From NCBI GenBank assembly GCA_020440605.1, contig JAGRNT010000004.1, forward strand, positions 62,001 through 126,000: a DNA stretch of 64,000 nt, in the 5' to 3' direction. This document shows positions 16,953 to 26,134 of the stretch, piece by piece (positions within the stretch are counted from its first letter, which is position 1; each line of letters opens with the position of its first letter). The stretch is from a bacterium. GTDB lineage: Bacteria > 4484-113 > JAFGCY01. The notes beneath the pieces were generated by a model. That model did not search any database. It was not told the DNA's origin and saw nothing but the letters and a program-made list of their open reading frames with translations. The position numbers and the translations under genes are program-made.

Positions 16953-18605
16953 ATGGAACGAATCACAACCTGTCTGATGACCTGCCTGCTGGTGCTGGCC
17001 TTCAGCTCATGTGCCGCGCAAGCACCACGGAAACCGGATTCCGCCGGCCTTGCACAATCCCGCGCGCTGCCCGGCCTGCCCGAGGACCGTGTTGCCAGTG
17101 AACCCTTCGAGAGCATCCTCGCCGGCAGTGCATTCATCGACTCCACCGGCCCGCCGCGGGTGACTACCGTCGGCGATACCGCCATTCTGCAGTCAAATAC
17201 CTTCACCAATGCCTGGGCCATCTGGCAGTTCCCGCAGGCGGCTGATCCGATCCTCGAAATCAGCGCACAACTGCGCATCGATCCTGACAACGAGGGCTTT
17301 ATCGCCGTCGCTGACTACGCGACCGGCCGCTGGAGCCTGCTCGCAGCCGCCGACGGCAGCCAGACCCTCGGCATTGACCAGGCCCGCCATGTCTCCCCGC
17401 TTGGCAATGTCTTCATCGCCGTGATCGCGCGGCATTCCGACAAGATCCTTGCCGACGGCTTCAGTGTCAGCACGGACCGCACGGGCTGGCATGTCTTCCC
17501 GGTCGTGACGGACGGCGATGTGGGCCGCCAGTGCCGCATCGCCGGGGTGGACGGCAAACCGGCGATCATCTCCCGCCGCTACATCAGTCCCACCGAGGCC
17601 GAACTGGTCTATGCCTACAGCCTGACCGAACTCGGCCTCTACCCCGAGGACTGGTTCAGCATCGCCATCAATGACACTGCAGCCGGGGCCGCGACCGCCG
17701 ACCTCGCGGTCATCAGTGGCAATCCGGCCGTGGCCTTCCAGGATGCCGGCAGCCGCGCCCTGAAGTACCTGCGCAGCAGCACCGTGCACGGCCAGGCCCC
17801 GGCCAACTGGGCCACATCCATCGAGGTTGACGATGACTTCCGCGCCGGTGAGGGAATTTCACTGGCCGAGGTGGATGGCCGGCCGGCCATCGCCTACCAG
17901 GTGGCGGGCAGCTTCGATGAACTGCGCTACGCCTGGAGCAGCACGGCCGACGGCATGGCCGGCACCGACTGGGACTTCCGCGCCATCGAGTCAGGCGGCG
18001 ACACCGGTTACTACCCGCAGCTGGCCGTGGTCGGCGGCAATCCCGCGATCGGCTACTACGACCTTGGCAACGACCGCGTCAGCTATCTGCGCAGCACCAG
18101 CCCGGACGGCGAGGGTCTGGTGGACTGGATCCAGTACGTGAACCTGCTGGAGGGCAGCGGCAACCAGCTGCTCAGCCCGGTGGGCCTGCTGCTGGCCGAC
18201 GGGCATCCCGGCCTGCTGCACATCACGACCGCCGGCGCTCTGAACTGGCTGAGCTGCTTCACGAGCACGACCGGGGAGAGCAAGCCCGACTGGGATCTCA
18301 AATCCACGGTGAACGGCACCCAGAACCTGCAGTACACCGGAGCCGCGGCAGTCGTCGGAGGCTTTCCGGCCGCCGCCTGGCGCGACAATGACACGGATGA
18401 CGTCTGGTTCTCCCGCAGTACGGTGGCGAATGGCAACGAAGCGCCCGGAGACTGGCCTGCAGCCCTGGTGTTTGAGAATGACGACGATTCCAACGCCTTC
18501 GACATCGACATGGCGGTGGTGGCGGGCCGCCCCGTGCTCTGCTTCTACCGCAACAGCTTCGATGCCACGCATGACGACCTCTACTACGCCGTGCTGCTGG
18601 ACTGA
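16953..18605 (+). CDS. Array lipoprotein 3, probable seven-bladed propeller
   Basis: 550 residues, lipobox FSSC. Same plan as its neighbours: N-domain (AILQSNTFTNAWAIWQF ... TGRWSLLAA ... TDRTGWHVF) and repeats such as GNPAVAFQD, GRPAIAYQV, GNPAIGYYD, GFPAAAWRD. Ends YAVLLD. More GC-rich and more regular in codon use than array gene 2. No clear ribosome site before the ATG. Confidence 0.85.
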   Translation: MERITTCLMTCLLVLAFSSCAAQAPRKPDSAGLAQSRALPGLPEDRVASEPFESILAGSAFIDSTGPPRVTTVGDTAILQSNTFTNAWAIWQFPQAADPILEISAQLRIDPDNEGFIAVADYATGRWSLLAAADGSQTLGIDQARHVSPLGNVFIAVIARHSDKILADGFSVSTDRTGWHVFPVVTDGDVGRQCRIAGVDGKPAIISRRYISPTEAELVYAYSLTELGLYPEDWFSIAINDTAAGAATADLAVISGNPAVAFQDAGSRALKYLRSSTVHGQAPANWATSIEVDDDFRAGEGISLAEVDGRPAIAYQVAGSFDELRYAWSSTADGMAGTDWDFRAIESGGDTGYYPQLAVVGGNPAIGYYDLGNDRVSYLRSTSPDGEGLVDWIQYVNLLEGSGNQLLSPVGLLLADGHPGLLHITTAGALNWLSCFTSTTGESKPDWDLKSTVNGTQNLQYTGAAAVVGGFPAAAWRDNDTDDVWFSRSTVANGNEAPGDWPAALVFENDDDSNAFDIDMAVVAGRPVLCFYRNSFDATHDDLYYAVLLD

Positions 18606-18671
18606 GTTGATTTAACCCGGTTTTGAACTGGAAGCGCTCCATGGAAAGCCCCGCTCCGTAGAATTAGTCAG

Positions 18672-20288
18672 ATGCGTTGGATCTGTCTTTTTCTGTCGCT
18701 GTGCGCGGCATTTATATTGATGTCATGCTCCTCAGGGGGCAGCCAGCTCCTGGCTGGCGGTACGGAGCTGCAGCAGTCCCTGCCTCCGCTGGAGAGCCTG
18801 CGCGCTCCCGCCGAGTTGCTCAATACCGCCACCGACGGCGCGGAATTCACCTCAAAGTCCGACAATGCTGCGATTGACGGCACTGCCCTGAGCCTGAGCA
18901 GCACCCAGCAGGATCCCTCCTGGGGTATCTGGCAACTCGTGCCCGCGGATGACGAGGAGGTGGTGAACCTGCAGGTGCTGCTGGATGTCTCCGCCGGCAA
19001 CGAGGCCTGGATCGCCCTTGCCAACCACAGCAGTGGCCGCTGGGACTTCAGCGGTCCCCATAGCGGCGGCTTCAGCCTCGAACTGGACCAGGCCAGCCAC
19101 GTCTCTGAGGCCGGCAGCGTGTTCGTGGCCGTGCTCGCGGCAGGTGGCGACAGCCTTGACGTGCTGCGCCTGCTGCTGCGAACGGACCGCAGGGGCTGGC
19201 AGCCACTGCAGCTCGAAACAGGCGGCAGCAGCGTCGGTGCAATGGCGATCTTCGACATGAATGGCCGGCCGGCGATTGCCTTCCAGCACGTGGAAGCCGG
19301 CGACATGACCCTTAACATCGCGCTCTGCGATGATGCGCTGGGACTGAGCCAGACGGACTGGAGCTTCGTCTCCGTGGATGCCACTGACGGCGCGGGAGCC
19401 TTCGTCGATGCAATGCTCGTGGATGGCAAGCCGGCAATCGCCTATCAGCGCGGCGCGACCGGGGACATGTACTACATCCGCAGCGCCACCGCCGGCGGTG
19501 CAGACAGCGCGGACTGGAACAATCCCGTGGAAATCATGAGCGAGGGTGAGGTCGGCCTGTGGCCTTCCATGGCGATCGTGCTCGGCAATCCGGCGATCTG
19601 CTTCCAGGACAGCACGGAGTTCGATCTCTGGTACACGCGCTCCAGTGATGCCGATGGCGAGCAGGAAGCGGACTGGCTTACACGCCAGCCCATCGATGAC
19701 TTCATGATCAGCGATGCCGGTACCTGCCTGCGCATCGTCGACGGCAATCCTGCGGTGACCTGCTACCACGCCGGCGCGGGAGGCATCCGCTACCGGCGAT
19801 CCTCCAGCAGTACAGGGTCCCTGCTCTCCGACTGGCTTGAGTATGTTGACATCCCCAAGGGCGGCCAGCCGGTGGCGGGCCAGACCCGGATCGTTGTCAG
19901 CGACGGCCGTCCCGCAGTGTTGTCAACGAACCCCTTCAGCCGCTACCTGCTCTACAGCCAGAGCAGTACGGCGGATGGCATGCAGCTGGAGGACTGGCCA
20001 GAAGACCCGCTGGCCTTCACGGAATCCGGTTTCGTGAACCTGCTGATCGCAGCCACGGAGATTGACGGCCGGCCTGCGGCCGCGATTCACGACTTCGGCG
20101 CCAATGCCATCAGGTTCCTCCACTGCAACAGTCCGGATGGAATGGCCGGTGGCACGGCGGGCTGGACGGAAAGCACGGTCGTCGCTTCCGGTGCTTCCCC
20201 GCTGGTTGACATGGCGGAAGTGGGCAGCCGACCTGTGCTGGCCTGGGCCGGTGGGAACAAGCTCTTCTATGCAGTGCTGCTGGACTGA
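18672..20288 (+). CDS. Array lipoprotein 4, probable seven-bladed propeller
   Basis: 538 residues, lipobox LMSC. N-domain LSLSSTQQDPSWGIWQL ... SGRWDFSGP ... TDRRGWQPL; repeats include GRPAIAFQH, GKPAIAYQR, GNPAICFQD, GNPAVTCYH, GRPAAAIHD. Ends FYAVLLD. The gap to array gene 3 is only 66 bases. I could not find a convincing promoter in the gap, so it may be read through from gene 3. Confidence 0.85.
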   Translation: MRWICLFLSLCAAFILMSCSSGGSQLLAGGTELQQSLPPLESLRAPAELLNTATDGAEFTSKSDNAAIDGTALSLSSTQQDPSWGIWQLVPADDEEVVNLQVLLDVSAGNEAWIALANHSSGRWDFSGPHSGGFSLELDQASHVSEAGSVFVAVLAAGGDSLDVLRLLLRTDRRGWQPLQLETGGSSVGAMAIFDMNGRPAIAFQHVEAGDMTLNIALCDDALGLSQTDWSFVSVDATDGAGAFVDAMLVDGKPAIAYQRGATGDMYYIRSATAGGADSADWNNPVEIMSEGEVGLWPSMAIVLGNPAICFQDSTEFDLWYTRSSDADGEQEADWLTRQPIDDFMISDAGTCLRIVDGNPAVTCYHAGAGGIRYRRSSSSTGSLLSDWLEYVDIPKGGQPVAGQTRIVVSDGRPAVLSTNPFSRYLLYSQSSTADGMQLEDWPEDPLAFTESGFVNLLIAATEIDGRPAAAIHDFGANAIRFLHCNSPDGMAGGTAGWTESTVVASGASPLVDMAEVGSRPVLAWAGGNKLFYAVLLD

Positions 20289-20396
20289 GCAAGGGCTGGG
20301 TGCATGTGCAGCAGGCCTGGCCGCTGCGGTCCGCATGGTGATACAGGACCCCCTCAGCTATACTCAGCCCCACTGGCCGGCTGGCCTGGAGTTGTG

Positions 20397-22007
20397 ATGC
20401 GAGTTGCCATATTCCTCTGCTGCTGCCTGAGCGCCCTGCTGCTGGCTGCCTGTGCCGGTCCCGCTGCGGATACCGGACAGGTCGACAACGGCAGCAATCC
20501 TCCCGTCGATGCCCTGCCGGGCCTGCCGTTTGAGCACGCAGCCAGTGTTGCCGTCAGTACGCAGATCGACGGCGCGGACTATCTGCTGAAGTCCGGCAGC
20601 GCCGCGGTGGACGGCACCGAGCTGGAGCTGTTCTCCACCCTGCAGGATCCGAGCTGGGGCATCTGGCAGCTGACACCGGGCAATGCAGAGCTTGTCAACG
20701 TGCAGGCCCTGCTCTCCATCCCGGCCGGCAGTGAGGCCTGGGTCGCCGTTGCCAACTACACATCCGGGCGCTGGGAGATCAGCGGTCCGACGGAGAGCAG
20801 CCTGACGCTGCCTCTCAATGACGCCGCACACCTTTCCCCGTCCGGAAATGCCCATGTGGCCGTGATCGCAGCCGGCGCTGACAGCCTGAATGTCGTGAGG
20901 CTGGTTCTGGCCACGGACCGCGTCGGCTGGCAGTACACGATCTATGACGACAGCGCTCTGGCCGGGATTGAACCACAGCCGCTGGAAGTCGGCGGCAGGC
21001 CGGCGATCGCCTACCTGAAATCCCTGGCCCTAGACCTGACCCAGATCTGGTTCGCCTACAGCAGCAGCGTGGAAGGCATCGACCCCGGGGACTGGAGCCA
21101 TGTGCTCGTCTACCAGGCCGACCTGGCAACCAGCCTTGATGCCGCGATCGTCAACGGCAATCCGGCGATCGTCTGCCAGGGGCGGGATCCGGACCGGCTG
21201 CTCTACATCAGGAGCGACACCGCAGATGGCCAGCTTGCGGCCGACTGGCCAGCGCCCGTGGAAGTCGCCAGCGGGGCGGGCGTGGGCTGGAATGCAGCTC
21301 TGTCAGTCAACAACGGCCGGCCGAGCATCGCCTACAACAACAATGACGGCGGCGGGATCTTCTACGCCCACAGCAATGATCCCAGCGGCGATGCGCCCGA
21401 GGACTGGTATGTGGTGCGCGTGATCCAGGCTGACAACGGCGCTTTCCTCGACATCGCGGACATCGCCGGCAACCCGGCCGTGGCCTACTCGGACACGGGC
21501 GACAGCCTGAGCTACAGGCGCAGTGCCGGAGCGGACGGCGACGGATTTGACGACTGGTCCGCCAGCGTCGGGCTCGAGCCCGGCGGTTACAAGTCAGGCA
21601 ATCCCGTGCTGCTCACTGCGGACGGCAATCCCGCGGTGTTCTACTCCTCCGGCGGTCCGGACAGCCTGCTGTTCAGGCGCAGCAGCACGCCGCTGGGAGC
21701 CAGCGGGGCGGACTGGACCTCCGTCGCGGCGCTGGAGTCCGCGGAGCTGCAACTCGCCCCGGCGGCGGCGCTCGTCGGTGGCAATCCCGCGGTCTGCTAT
21801 ATCACCCTGCCGGACTATGACGTGGTCTACCGCCGCAGCAGCAGTGCAGCCGGTGTCGACGGCAGCTGGACGCTCGAGGATGTCGCCCCGGGCCTGCCCG
21901 CCAGCTTCCGCGGTGGGATCTCCATGAGCACCGTTGCCGGCCGGCCGGTGGTCTGCTGGTATGAAACCTTCGGCGACCGGGCCTACTACTCAACCTTCAT
22001 CGATTAG
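20397..22007 (+). CDS. Array lipoprotein 5, probable seven-bladed propeller
   Basis: 536 residues from the ATG at 20397; 31 upstream in-frame residues are rejected because the signal peptide (MRVAIFLCCCLSALLLAAC) starts here. N-domain LELFSTLQDPSWGIWQL is nearly identical to that of array gene 1. Repeats include GRPAIAYLK, GNPAIVCQG, GRPSIAYNN, GNPAVAYSD, GNPAVFYSS, GNPAVCYIT. The end differs from the other four (YYSTFID in place of YAVLLD). A TATACT at 20359-20364 is a possible -10. Confidence 0.85.
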   Translation: MRVAIFLCCCLSALLLAACAGPAADTGQVDNGSNPPVDALPGLPFEHAASVAVSTQIDGADYLLKSGSAAVDGTELELFSTLQDPSWGIWQLTPGNAELVNVQALLSIPAGSEAWVAVANYTSGRWEISGPTESSLTLPLNDAAHLSPSGNAHVAVIAAGADSLNVVRLVLATDRVGWQYTIYDDSALAGIEPQPLEVGGRPAIAYLKSLALDLTQIWFAYSSSVEGIDPGDWSHVLVYQADLATSLDAAIVNGNPAIVCQGRDPDRLLYIRSDTADGQLAADWPAPVEVASGAGVGWNAALSVNNGRPSIAYNNNDGGGIFYAHSNDPSGDAPEDWYVVRVIQADNGAFLDIADIAGNPAVAYSDTGDSLSYRRSAGADGDGFDDWSASVGLEPGGYKSGNPVLLTADGNPAVFYSSGGPDSLLFRRSSTPLGASGADWTSVAALESAELQLAPAAALVGGNPAVCYITLPDYDVVYRRSSSAAGVDGSWTLEDVAPGLPASFRGGISMSTVAGRPVVCWYETFGDRAYYSTFID

Positions 22008-22096
22008 CCGCGAAAACCATCCTGAGTTGAACAGGCCCAGTCTGCACAAGTCCTGTTTCACACGGTTTCACAGGCTCGGCCTGTGCTTTCACCATA

Positions 22097-22139
22097 TATA
22101 ATGTCTCCTTTGCAACCCCGACAGGAGTCAATGCACTAG
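22097..22139 (+). promoter_or_regulatory. -10 element and two-codon upstream frame before glmL
   Basis: A perfect TATAAT lies at 22097-22102. Downstream AGGAG (22123-22127) is followed by ATG-CAC-TAG (22131-22139), whose stop touches the glmL ATG at 22140. The ribosome site is 3 bases from the first ATG and 12 from the second, so the minimal frame may tune glmL initiation. No good -35 is seen. Confidence 0.45.
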
Positions 22140-24062
22140 ATGGCTGAGCGCAAACTGGATGTGATCGTAGCGACGGACTGCGGTTCAACGACGACCAAGG
22201 CAATCATGATCGAGAGGAAGTCTGACGGCTATCGCCAGACCTTCCGTGGCGAGGCCCCGACCACCGTCGAGGCCCCCTTCGAGGACGTGACGCAGGGCGT
22301 GCTGAACGCCATGCAGGAGCTCGAGGAGCTCAGCGGACGCAAGATCATCGACTGGAAGGCGCTCGAGGACCCGAAGCGCGACCCGACGGTGCTGCCCTTC
22401 ATCACCCCCGCAGATGGCAATGACGGCGTGGACATCTACATCTCCACCAGCTCAGCCGGTGGCGGTCTGCAGATGATGGTCGCCGGAGTGGTCAAGGCCA
22501 TGACCGGTGAAAGCGCGCAGCGTGCCGCACTCGGTGGCGGCGCGATCGTGATGGACATCCTCGCCAGCAACGACGGCCGCCTGCCGCACGAGCGCATCGA
22601 GCGCATCCGCCGCCTGCGTCCCGACATGATCCTGCTCTCCGGCGGTGTGGACGGCGGTACGACCAAGCACGTCGCCGAGATGGCTGAGCTGATCGCCGCG
22701 GCAGACCCGCGCCCACGCCTCGGGCACAGCTTCCAGCTGCCCGTGATCTACGCCGGCAACAAGGATGCCAAGGACGAGGTGGAGATCGCCTTCCAGCGCC
22801 GGGACGAGAAGAAGCAGGTCGTGATCGGCAAGGACGGCAAGCCCGAGGAGATGGTGGCGCTGTTCCCGGTGCCCAACCTGCGTCCGACGCTGGAGGAGGA
22901 GAACCTGATGCCGGCCCGCGCCAAGATCCAGGACCTCTTCGAGGAGCACGTGATGGCCCAGGCTCCCGGCTATGACAAGCTGCTCAAGTGGGTCGGCGCA
23001 CCCGTGATGCCGACACCCGCCGCGATGGGCTACATCATCCAGACCATCGCCACCCTCAACAAGATGAACGTGGTCGGCGTTGACATCGGCGGCGCGACCA
23101 CCGACGTGTTCTCCAGCTATGAAGTGGAAACCTCCCCCGGCGTGGAGGAGCGCCTGTTCAACCGAAGCGTATCCGCCAACCTCGGTATGTCCTACTCCAT
23201 CTCCAACGTGATGGCGGAGGCCGGTTGGGAGAACGTGATGCGCTGGGTGCCCTTCGATGTCAACGAGCAGGAACTGCGCGATGCCATCAAGAACAAGATG
23301 ATCCGCCCCACGACGATTCCCCAGGCCCTGCGCAGCCTCGTGATCGAGCAGGCCCTGGCCCGCGAGGCGCTGCGCCTGAGCTTTGACCAGCACAAGCTGC
23401 TGGCAACGGGCCTGAAGGGCGTGCAGCGCGTCAAGTCCCTCGATGAGGCCTTCGCCGGTGCCGCCGAGGAGGATACCTTCATCAGGATGATGAACCTCGA
23501 CCTGCTGGTCGGATCCGGCGGCGTGCTGAGCCATGCCCCGCGCCGCAACCAGACGATGCACATGCTGATCGACGCCTTCCAGCCCGAGGGCTTCACCTTC
23601 CTCGGCGTGGACAGCATCTTCATGATGCCGCACCTCGGAGTGCTGGCCCAGGTGAATGGCGACGCCGCGCAGCAGGTCTTCGACCGCGACTGCATGGTCT
23701 ACCTCGGCACCGTGGTAGCGGCGAAGGGCACGGCACGCTTCGGCGATCCCTGCTTCGACTACGCCATCAAGTTTGACGACGGCACCGAGGAGAGCGGCTC
23801 GATGAAGTTCGGCGAGATGAAGCTCTTCGCGGACTTCACCGTAGGTGCGGAGGCCACCGTCACCGTCAAGCCGGCGAAGAAGTTCGACCTCGGCGAGGGC
23901 ATGGGCAAGGAAGTCACGAAGAAGGTGCGCGGCGGCGTTGTCGGCCTGGTGCTCGACTCCCGCGGCCGCAAGATCGCGCTCAACACTGACGACGCCGAGC
24001 GCCGCAGGCAGCTGCTGAAGTGGGGCGAGGAGATGCGCAGCCTGGCCAGCATCGAGGGCTGA
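22140..24062 (+). CDS. glmL: GlmL/MutL-like ASKHA-fold protein
   Basis: 640 residues. Two actin-fold phosphate motifs are visible: DCGSTTTKAIMIE near the N-terminus and VGVDIGGATTDVFSSYE near residue 310. This arrangement fits the GlmL/MutL family, the accessory (repair or reactivation) protein of B12-dependent glutamate mutase and of ornithine aminomutase. It is longer than most GlmL proteins; the last 130 residues are beta-rich and probably an added domain. No mutase subunit (GlmS/GlmE or OraS/OraE) is in the window, so the partner is unknown. Convergent with the MerR gene, 14 bases away. Confidence 0.78.
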   Translation: MAERKLDVIVATDCGSTTTKAIMIERKSDGYRQTFRGEAPTTVEAPFEDVTQGVLNAMQELEELSGRKIIDWKALEDPKRDPTVLPFITPADGNDGVDIYISTSSAGGGLQMMVAGVVKAMTGESAQRAALGGGAIVMDILASNDGRLPHERIERIRRLRPDMILLSGGVDGGTTKHVAEMAELIAAADPRPRLGHSFQLPVIYAGNKDAKDEVEIAFQRRDEKKQVVIGKDGKPEEMVALFPVPNLRPTLEEENLMPARAKIQDLFEEHVMAQAPGYDKLLKWVGAPVMPTPAAMGYIIQTIATLNKMNVVGVDIGGATTDVFSSYEVETSPGVEERLFNRSVSANLGMSYSISNVMAEAGWENVMRWVPFDVNEQELRDAIKNKMIRPTTIPQALRSLVIEQALAREALRLSFDQHKLLATGLKGVQRVKSLDEAFAGAAEEDTFIRMMNLDLLVGSGGVLSHAPRRNQTMHMLIDAFQPEGFTFLGVDSIFMMPHLGVLAQVNGDAAQQVFDRDCMVYLGTVVAAKGTARFGDPCFDYAIKFDDGTEESGSMKFGEMKLFADFTVGAEATVTVKPAKKFDLGEGMGKEVTKKVRGGVVGLVLDSRGRKIALNTDDAERRRQLLKWGEEMRSLASIEG

Positions 24063-24076
24063 CCAGGCCGGCAGGT

Positions 24077-24817
24077 CTAGTCCATCGCACGGCGGATGTA
24101 GTCCATCAGCTCCGCATCCGGGATTGCTTCCGGCAGCTGCTGCTGCAGCTCTGATCCATGCTCACGCATGCGCTGCACCGTGCCGCGCTCAAGCTGCGGG
24201 TTGCCAGCGCTGAACTCCGCCACCAGTGCCCGCCATTGCCTGGCCAGTTCACGCACCTGTGGATCCTGTGGGTCCGTTCCCTGCTGCATCTGCGCACGCA
24301 CCGCCGCAATCAGCGGCGGCCACTGGGCTTCCACTTCGCGGATGCGCTGCTCGCCGACCGCCTCACGGCGCTCTGCATACAGCTCCCGCTCCTCATCGCT
24401 GAGACCGGCGGACAGGCCTGACATCAGGCGCAGGATCGCAAACATCTGCGCCGGTTCGGCAATGCCGCCCTGCTCGATGAGCTGCAGCACTCCGCCGATG
24501 CGCAGCTGCAGGTCCTGCAGCGTGCTGATCCGCGTTGCCAGTTCCTTGCGCAGCCGGGCCAGCTCCTCCGCCAGTCCGGAACCCTCGCCATCCAGCAGGC
24601 GCTGCATCGCAGCCAGCGGCACCCCGAGCTCCTGCAGTACGCGGATGCGCTGCAGGCGCAGCACGGCTTCCGCTCCGTACAGACGGTAGCCGGACTCCGT
24701 GCGCTCGCGGGGCTCGAGGATGCCGATCTCCCCGTAATAATGCAGGGTGCGCACACTCACCCCGCTCAGCTCGGCCAGCTCCCCACCTGATACAGCTGTT
24801 CTTCCATGTTGATTCAC
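24077..24817 (-). CDS. MerR-family regulator with a TipAS-like domain
   Basis: 246 residues from the GTG at 24817. HTH of MerR type at residues 9-75 (ELAELSGVSVRTLHYYGEIGIL, then a wing with RTESGYRLYG), a dimerisation helix with repeated Leu/Arg, and a C-terminal domain of about 115 residues (SDEERELYAERREAVG ... EAQWPPLIAAV) matching the antibiotic-recognition domain of TipA. Such proteins activate export or resistance genes when bound by a ligand. The start is uncertain: AAGGAG is only one base from the GTG, and an out-of-frame ATG sits nearby. No exporter is adjacent. Confidence 0.87.
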   Translation of the reverse strand: MNQHGRTAVSGGELAELSGVSVRTLHYYGEIGILEPRERTESGYRLYGAEAVLRLQRIRVLQELGVPLAAMQRLLDGEGSGLAEELARLRKELATRISTLQDLQLRIGGVLQLIEQGGIAEPAQMFAILRLMSGLSAGLSDEERELYAERREAVGEQRIREVEAQWPPLIAAVRAQMQQGTDPQDPQVRELARQWRALVAEFSAGNPQLERGTVQRMREHGSELQQQLPEAIPDAELMDYIRRAMD

Positions 24818-24890
24818 GCTCCTTCTGTGATTGGCCGCAGAGAATACAGCCTCACGCCGCGTGAGGGTCAACAGCTTAGCGGAGAAATCC

Positions 24891-26117
24891 TCATGTCGTG
24901 TAGTGCGAGTTGAACTTGACGTAGCCGGTGGAGAGGTCGCAGCCCCAGCCCGTGGCCTCGGCGCTGCCCGCATTCAGGTTGACGATCACTTTCAGATGCT
25001 GCTCGTGCATCGCCTCACGCACCTTCGCCAGGTCCTGCCCGGTCGGCTTGCCATTGCGCGCCACCTGGTAAACATCCTCGGCACCGATGCTTAAGTCCAC
25101 CCTCTCCTGGTCAAAGGCCACGCCACTGCGTCCTGCCGCCGCGAGGATCCGGCCCCAGTTCGGGTCCTGCCCGAAGATCGCCGTCTTCACCAGAGAGCTG
25201 TCGGAGATCGTGCGCACCATCCGGCGTGCCCCCTCCTCGTCCGGCGCATTGATCACGCGGTACTCGATGAACTTCGTGGCCCCTTCACCGTCGCTGACGA
25301 TCAGCTTGGCGAGGTCCTCCGTCAGGCTGAACAGCGCGCTGCGGAATTCGGCATAACCGGGGCTGTCCGGGGAACTGATCTCCACATTGCCCGCCATGCC
25401 GTTGCACATCACGAGCGCCATGTCGTTCGTGGAGGTGTCGCCATCGACGGTGATCATGTTGAAGCTGCGGTCCACCGCCTCGCGGAACAGCGAGTCCAGC
25501 AGCGGCTGGGCAATCGCGATGTCGCAGGCGATGAAGCTCAGCATCGTTCCCATGTTCGGATGGATCATCCCGCTGCCCTTGGCAACCCCGGCCAGCAGGA
25601 CCTCGCGGCCCTGCAGCGTGAAGCGGCGCGCGGCCTCCTTCGGGAATGTGTCCGTCGTCAGGATCGCATTCGCGAGGAAGTGGCTGGCGGCCTTCTTGCC
25701 GCTCAGCTTGCGCGCATTGACGCGGATGCCCTCCACCACCTTGTCCGTCGGGAAGCGCTGGCCGATCACACCGGTGCTGGCCACGATCACGAGCTCACGC
25801 TCGATGCCGAGTTCCTCGGCGGTGGCGGTCACCATCGCCTCCGCGCCCTGCCGGCCCTGCTCACCGGTGCAGGCGTTGGCATTACCGGCGTTGACGACCA
25901 CGGCCTGCACCAGCCCGTCCGTGATGTGCCGGCGGCTGAGCTTGACCGGTTCAGCAACAACCTCATTGCGGGTGAACACGGCGCTGGCATGCGCGGGCTG
26001 CTCGGAGTGGATCAGCCCGAGGTCGCGCCGCTTGCTCTTGATGCCGACATGCGCACCCCAGACGCTGAAGCCCTTCACGCCGGATATGGTGTCATTGATT
26101 TCCATCTGCATTGCCAT
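24891..26117 (-). CDS. argJ: Bifunctional ornithine acetyltransferase / N-acetylglutamate synthase
   Basis: 408 residues. ArgJ moves the acetyl group from N-acetylornithine to glutamate, closing the acetyl cycle of arginine synthesis. The autoproteolytic site is clear: KGSGMIHPNMG followed by Thr191, the nucleophile (family consensus KGxGMIxPNMA/G-T). Oxyanion residues in STGVIG (114-119) are present. Last gene of the arg operon, 17 bases after argC. Whether it can also use acetyl-CoA cannot be read directly, but no argA was seen. Confidence 0.97.
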   Translation of the reverse strand: MAMQMEINDTISGVKGFSVWGAHVGIKSKRRDLGLIHSEQPAHASAVFTRNEVVAEPVKLSRRHITDGLVQAVVVNAGNANACTGEQGRQGAEAMVTATAEELGIERELVIVASTGVIGQRFPTDKVVEGIRVNARKLSGKKAASHFLANAILTTDTFPKEAARRFTLQGREVLLAGVAKGSGMIHPNMGTMLSFIACDIAIAQPLLDSLFREAVDRSFNMITVDGDTSTNDMALVMCNGMAGNVEISSPDSPGYAEFRSALFSLTEDLAKLIVSDGEGATKFIEYRVINAPDEEGARRMVRTISDSSLVKTAIFGQDPNWGRILAAAGRSGVAFDQERVDLSIGAEDVYQVARNGKPTGQDLAKVREAMHEQHLKVIVNLNAGSAEATGWGCDLSTGYVKFNSHYTT

Positions 26118-26134
26118 TGGGATCCGTCCTTTGT

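Noticed and set aside
18605-18672. Promoter for array gene 4 from TTGAAC and TAGAAT
   Set aside because: The hexamers are 30 bases apart, too far for a sigma-70 promoter.
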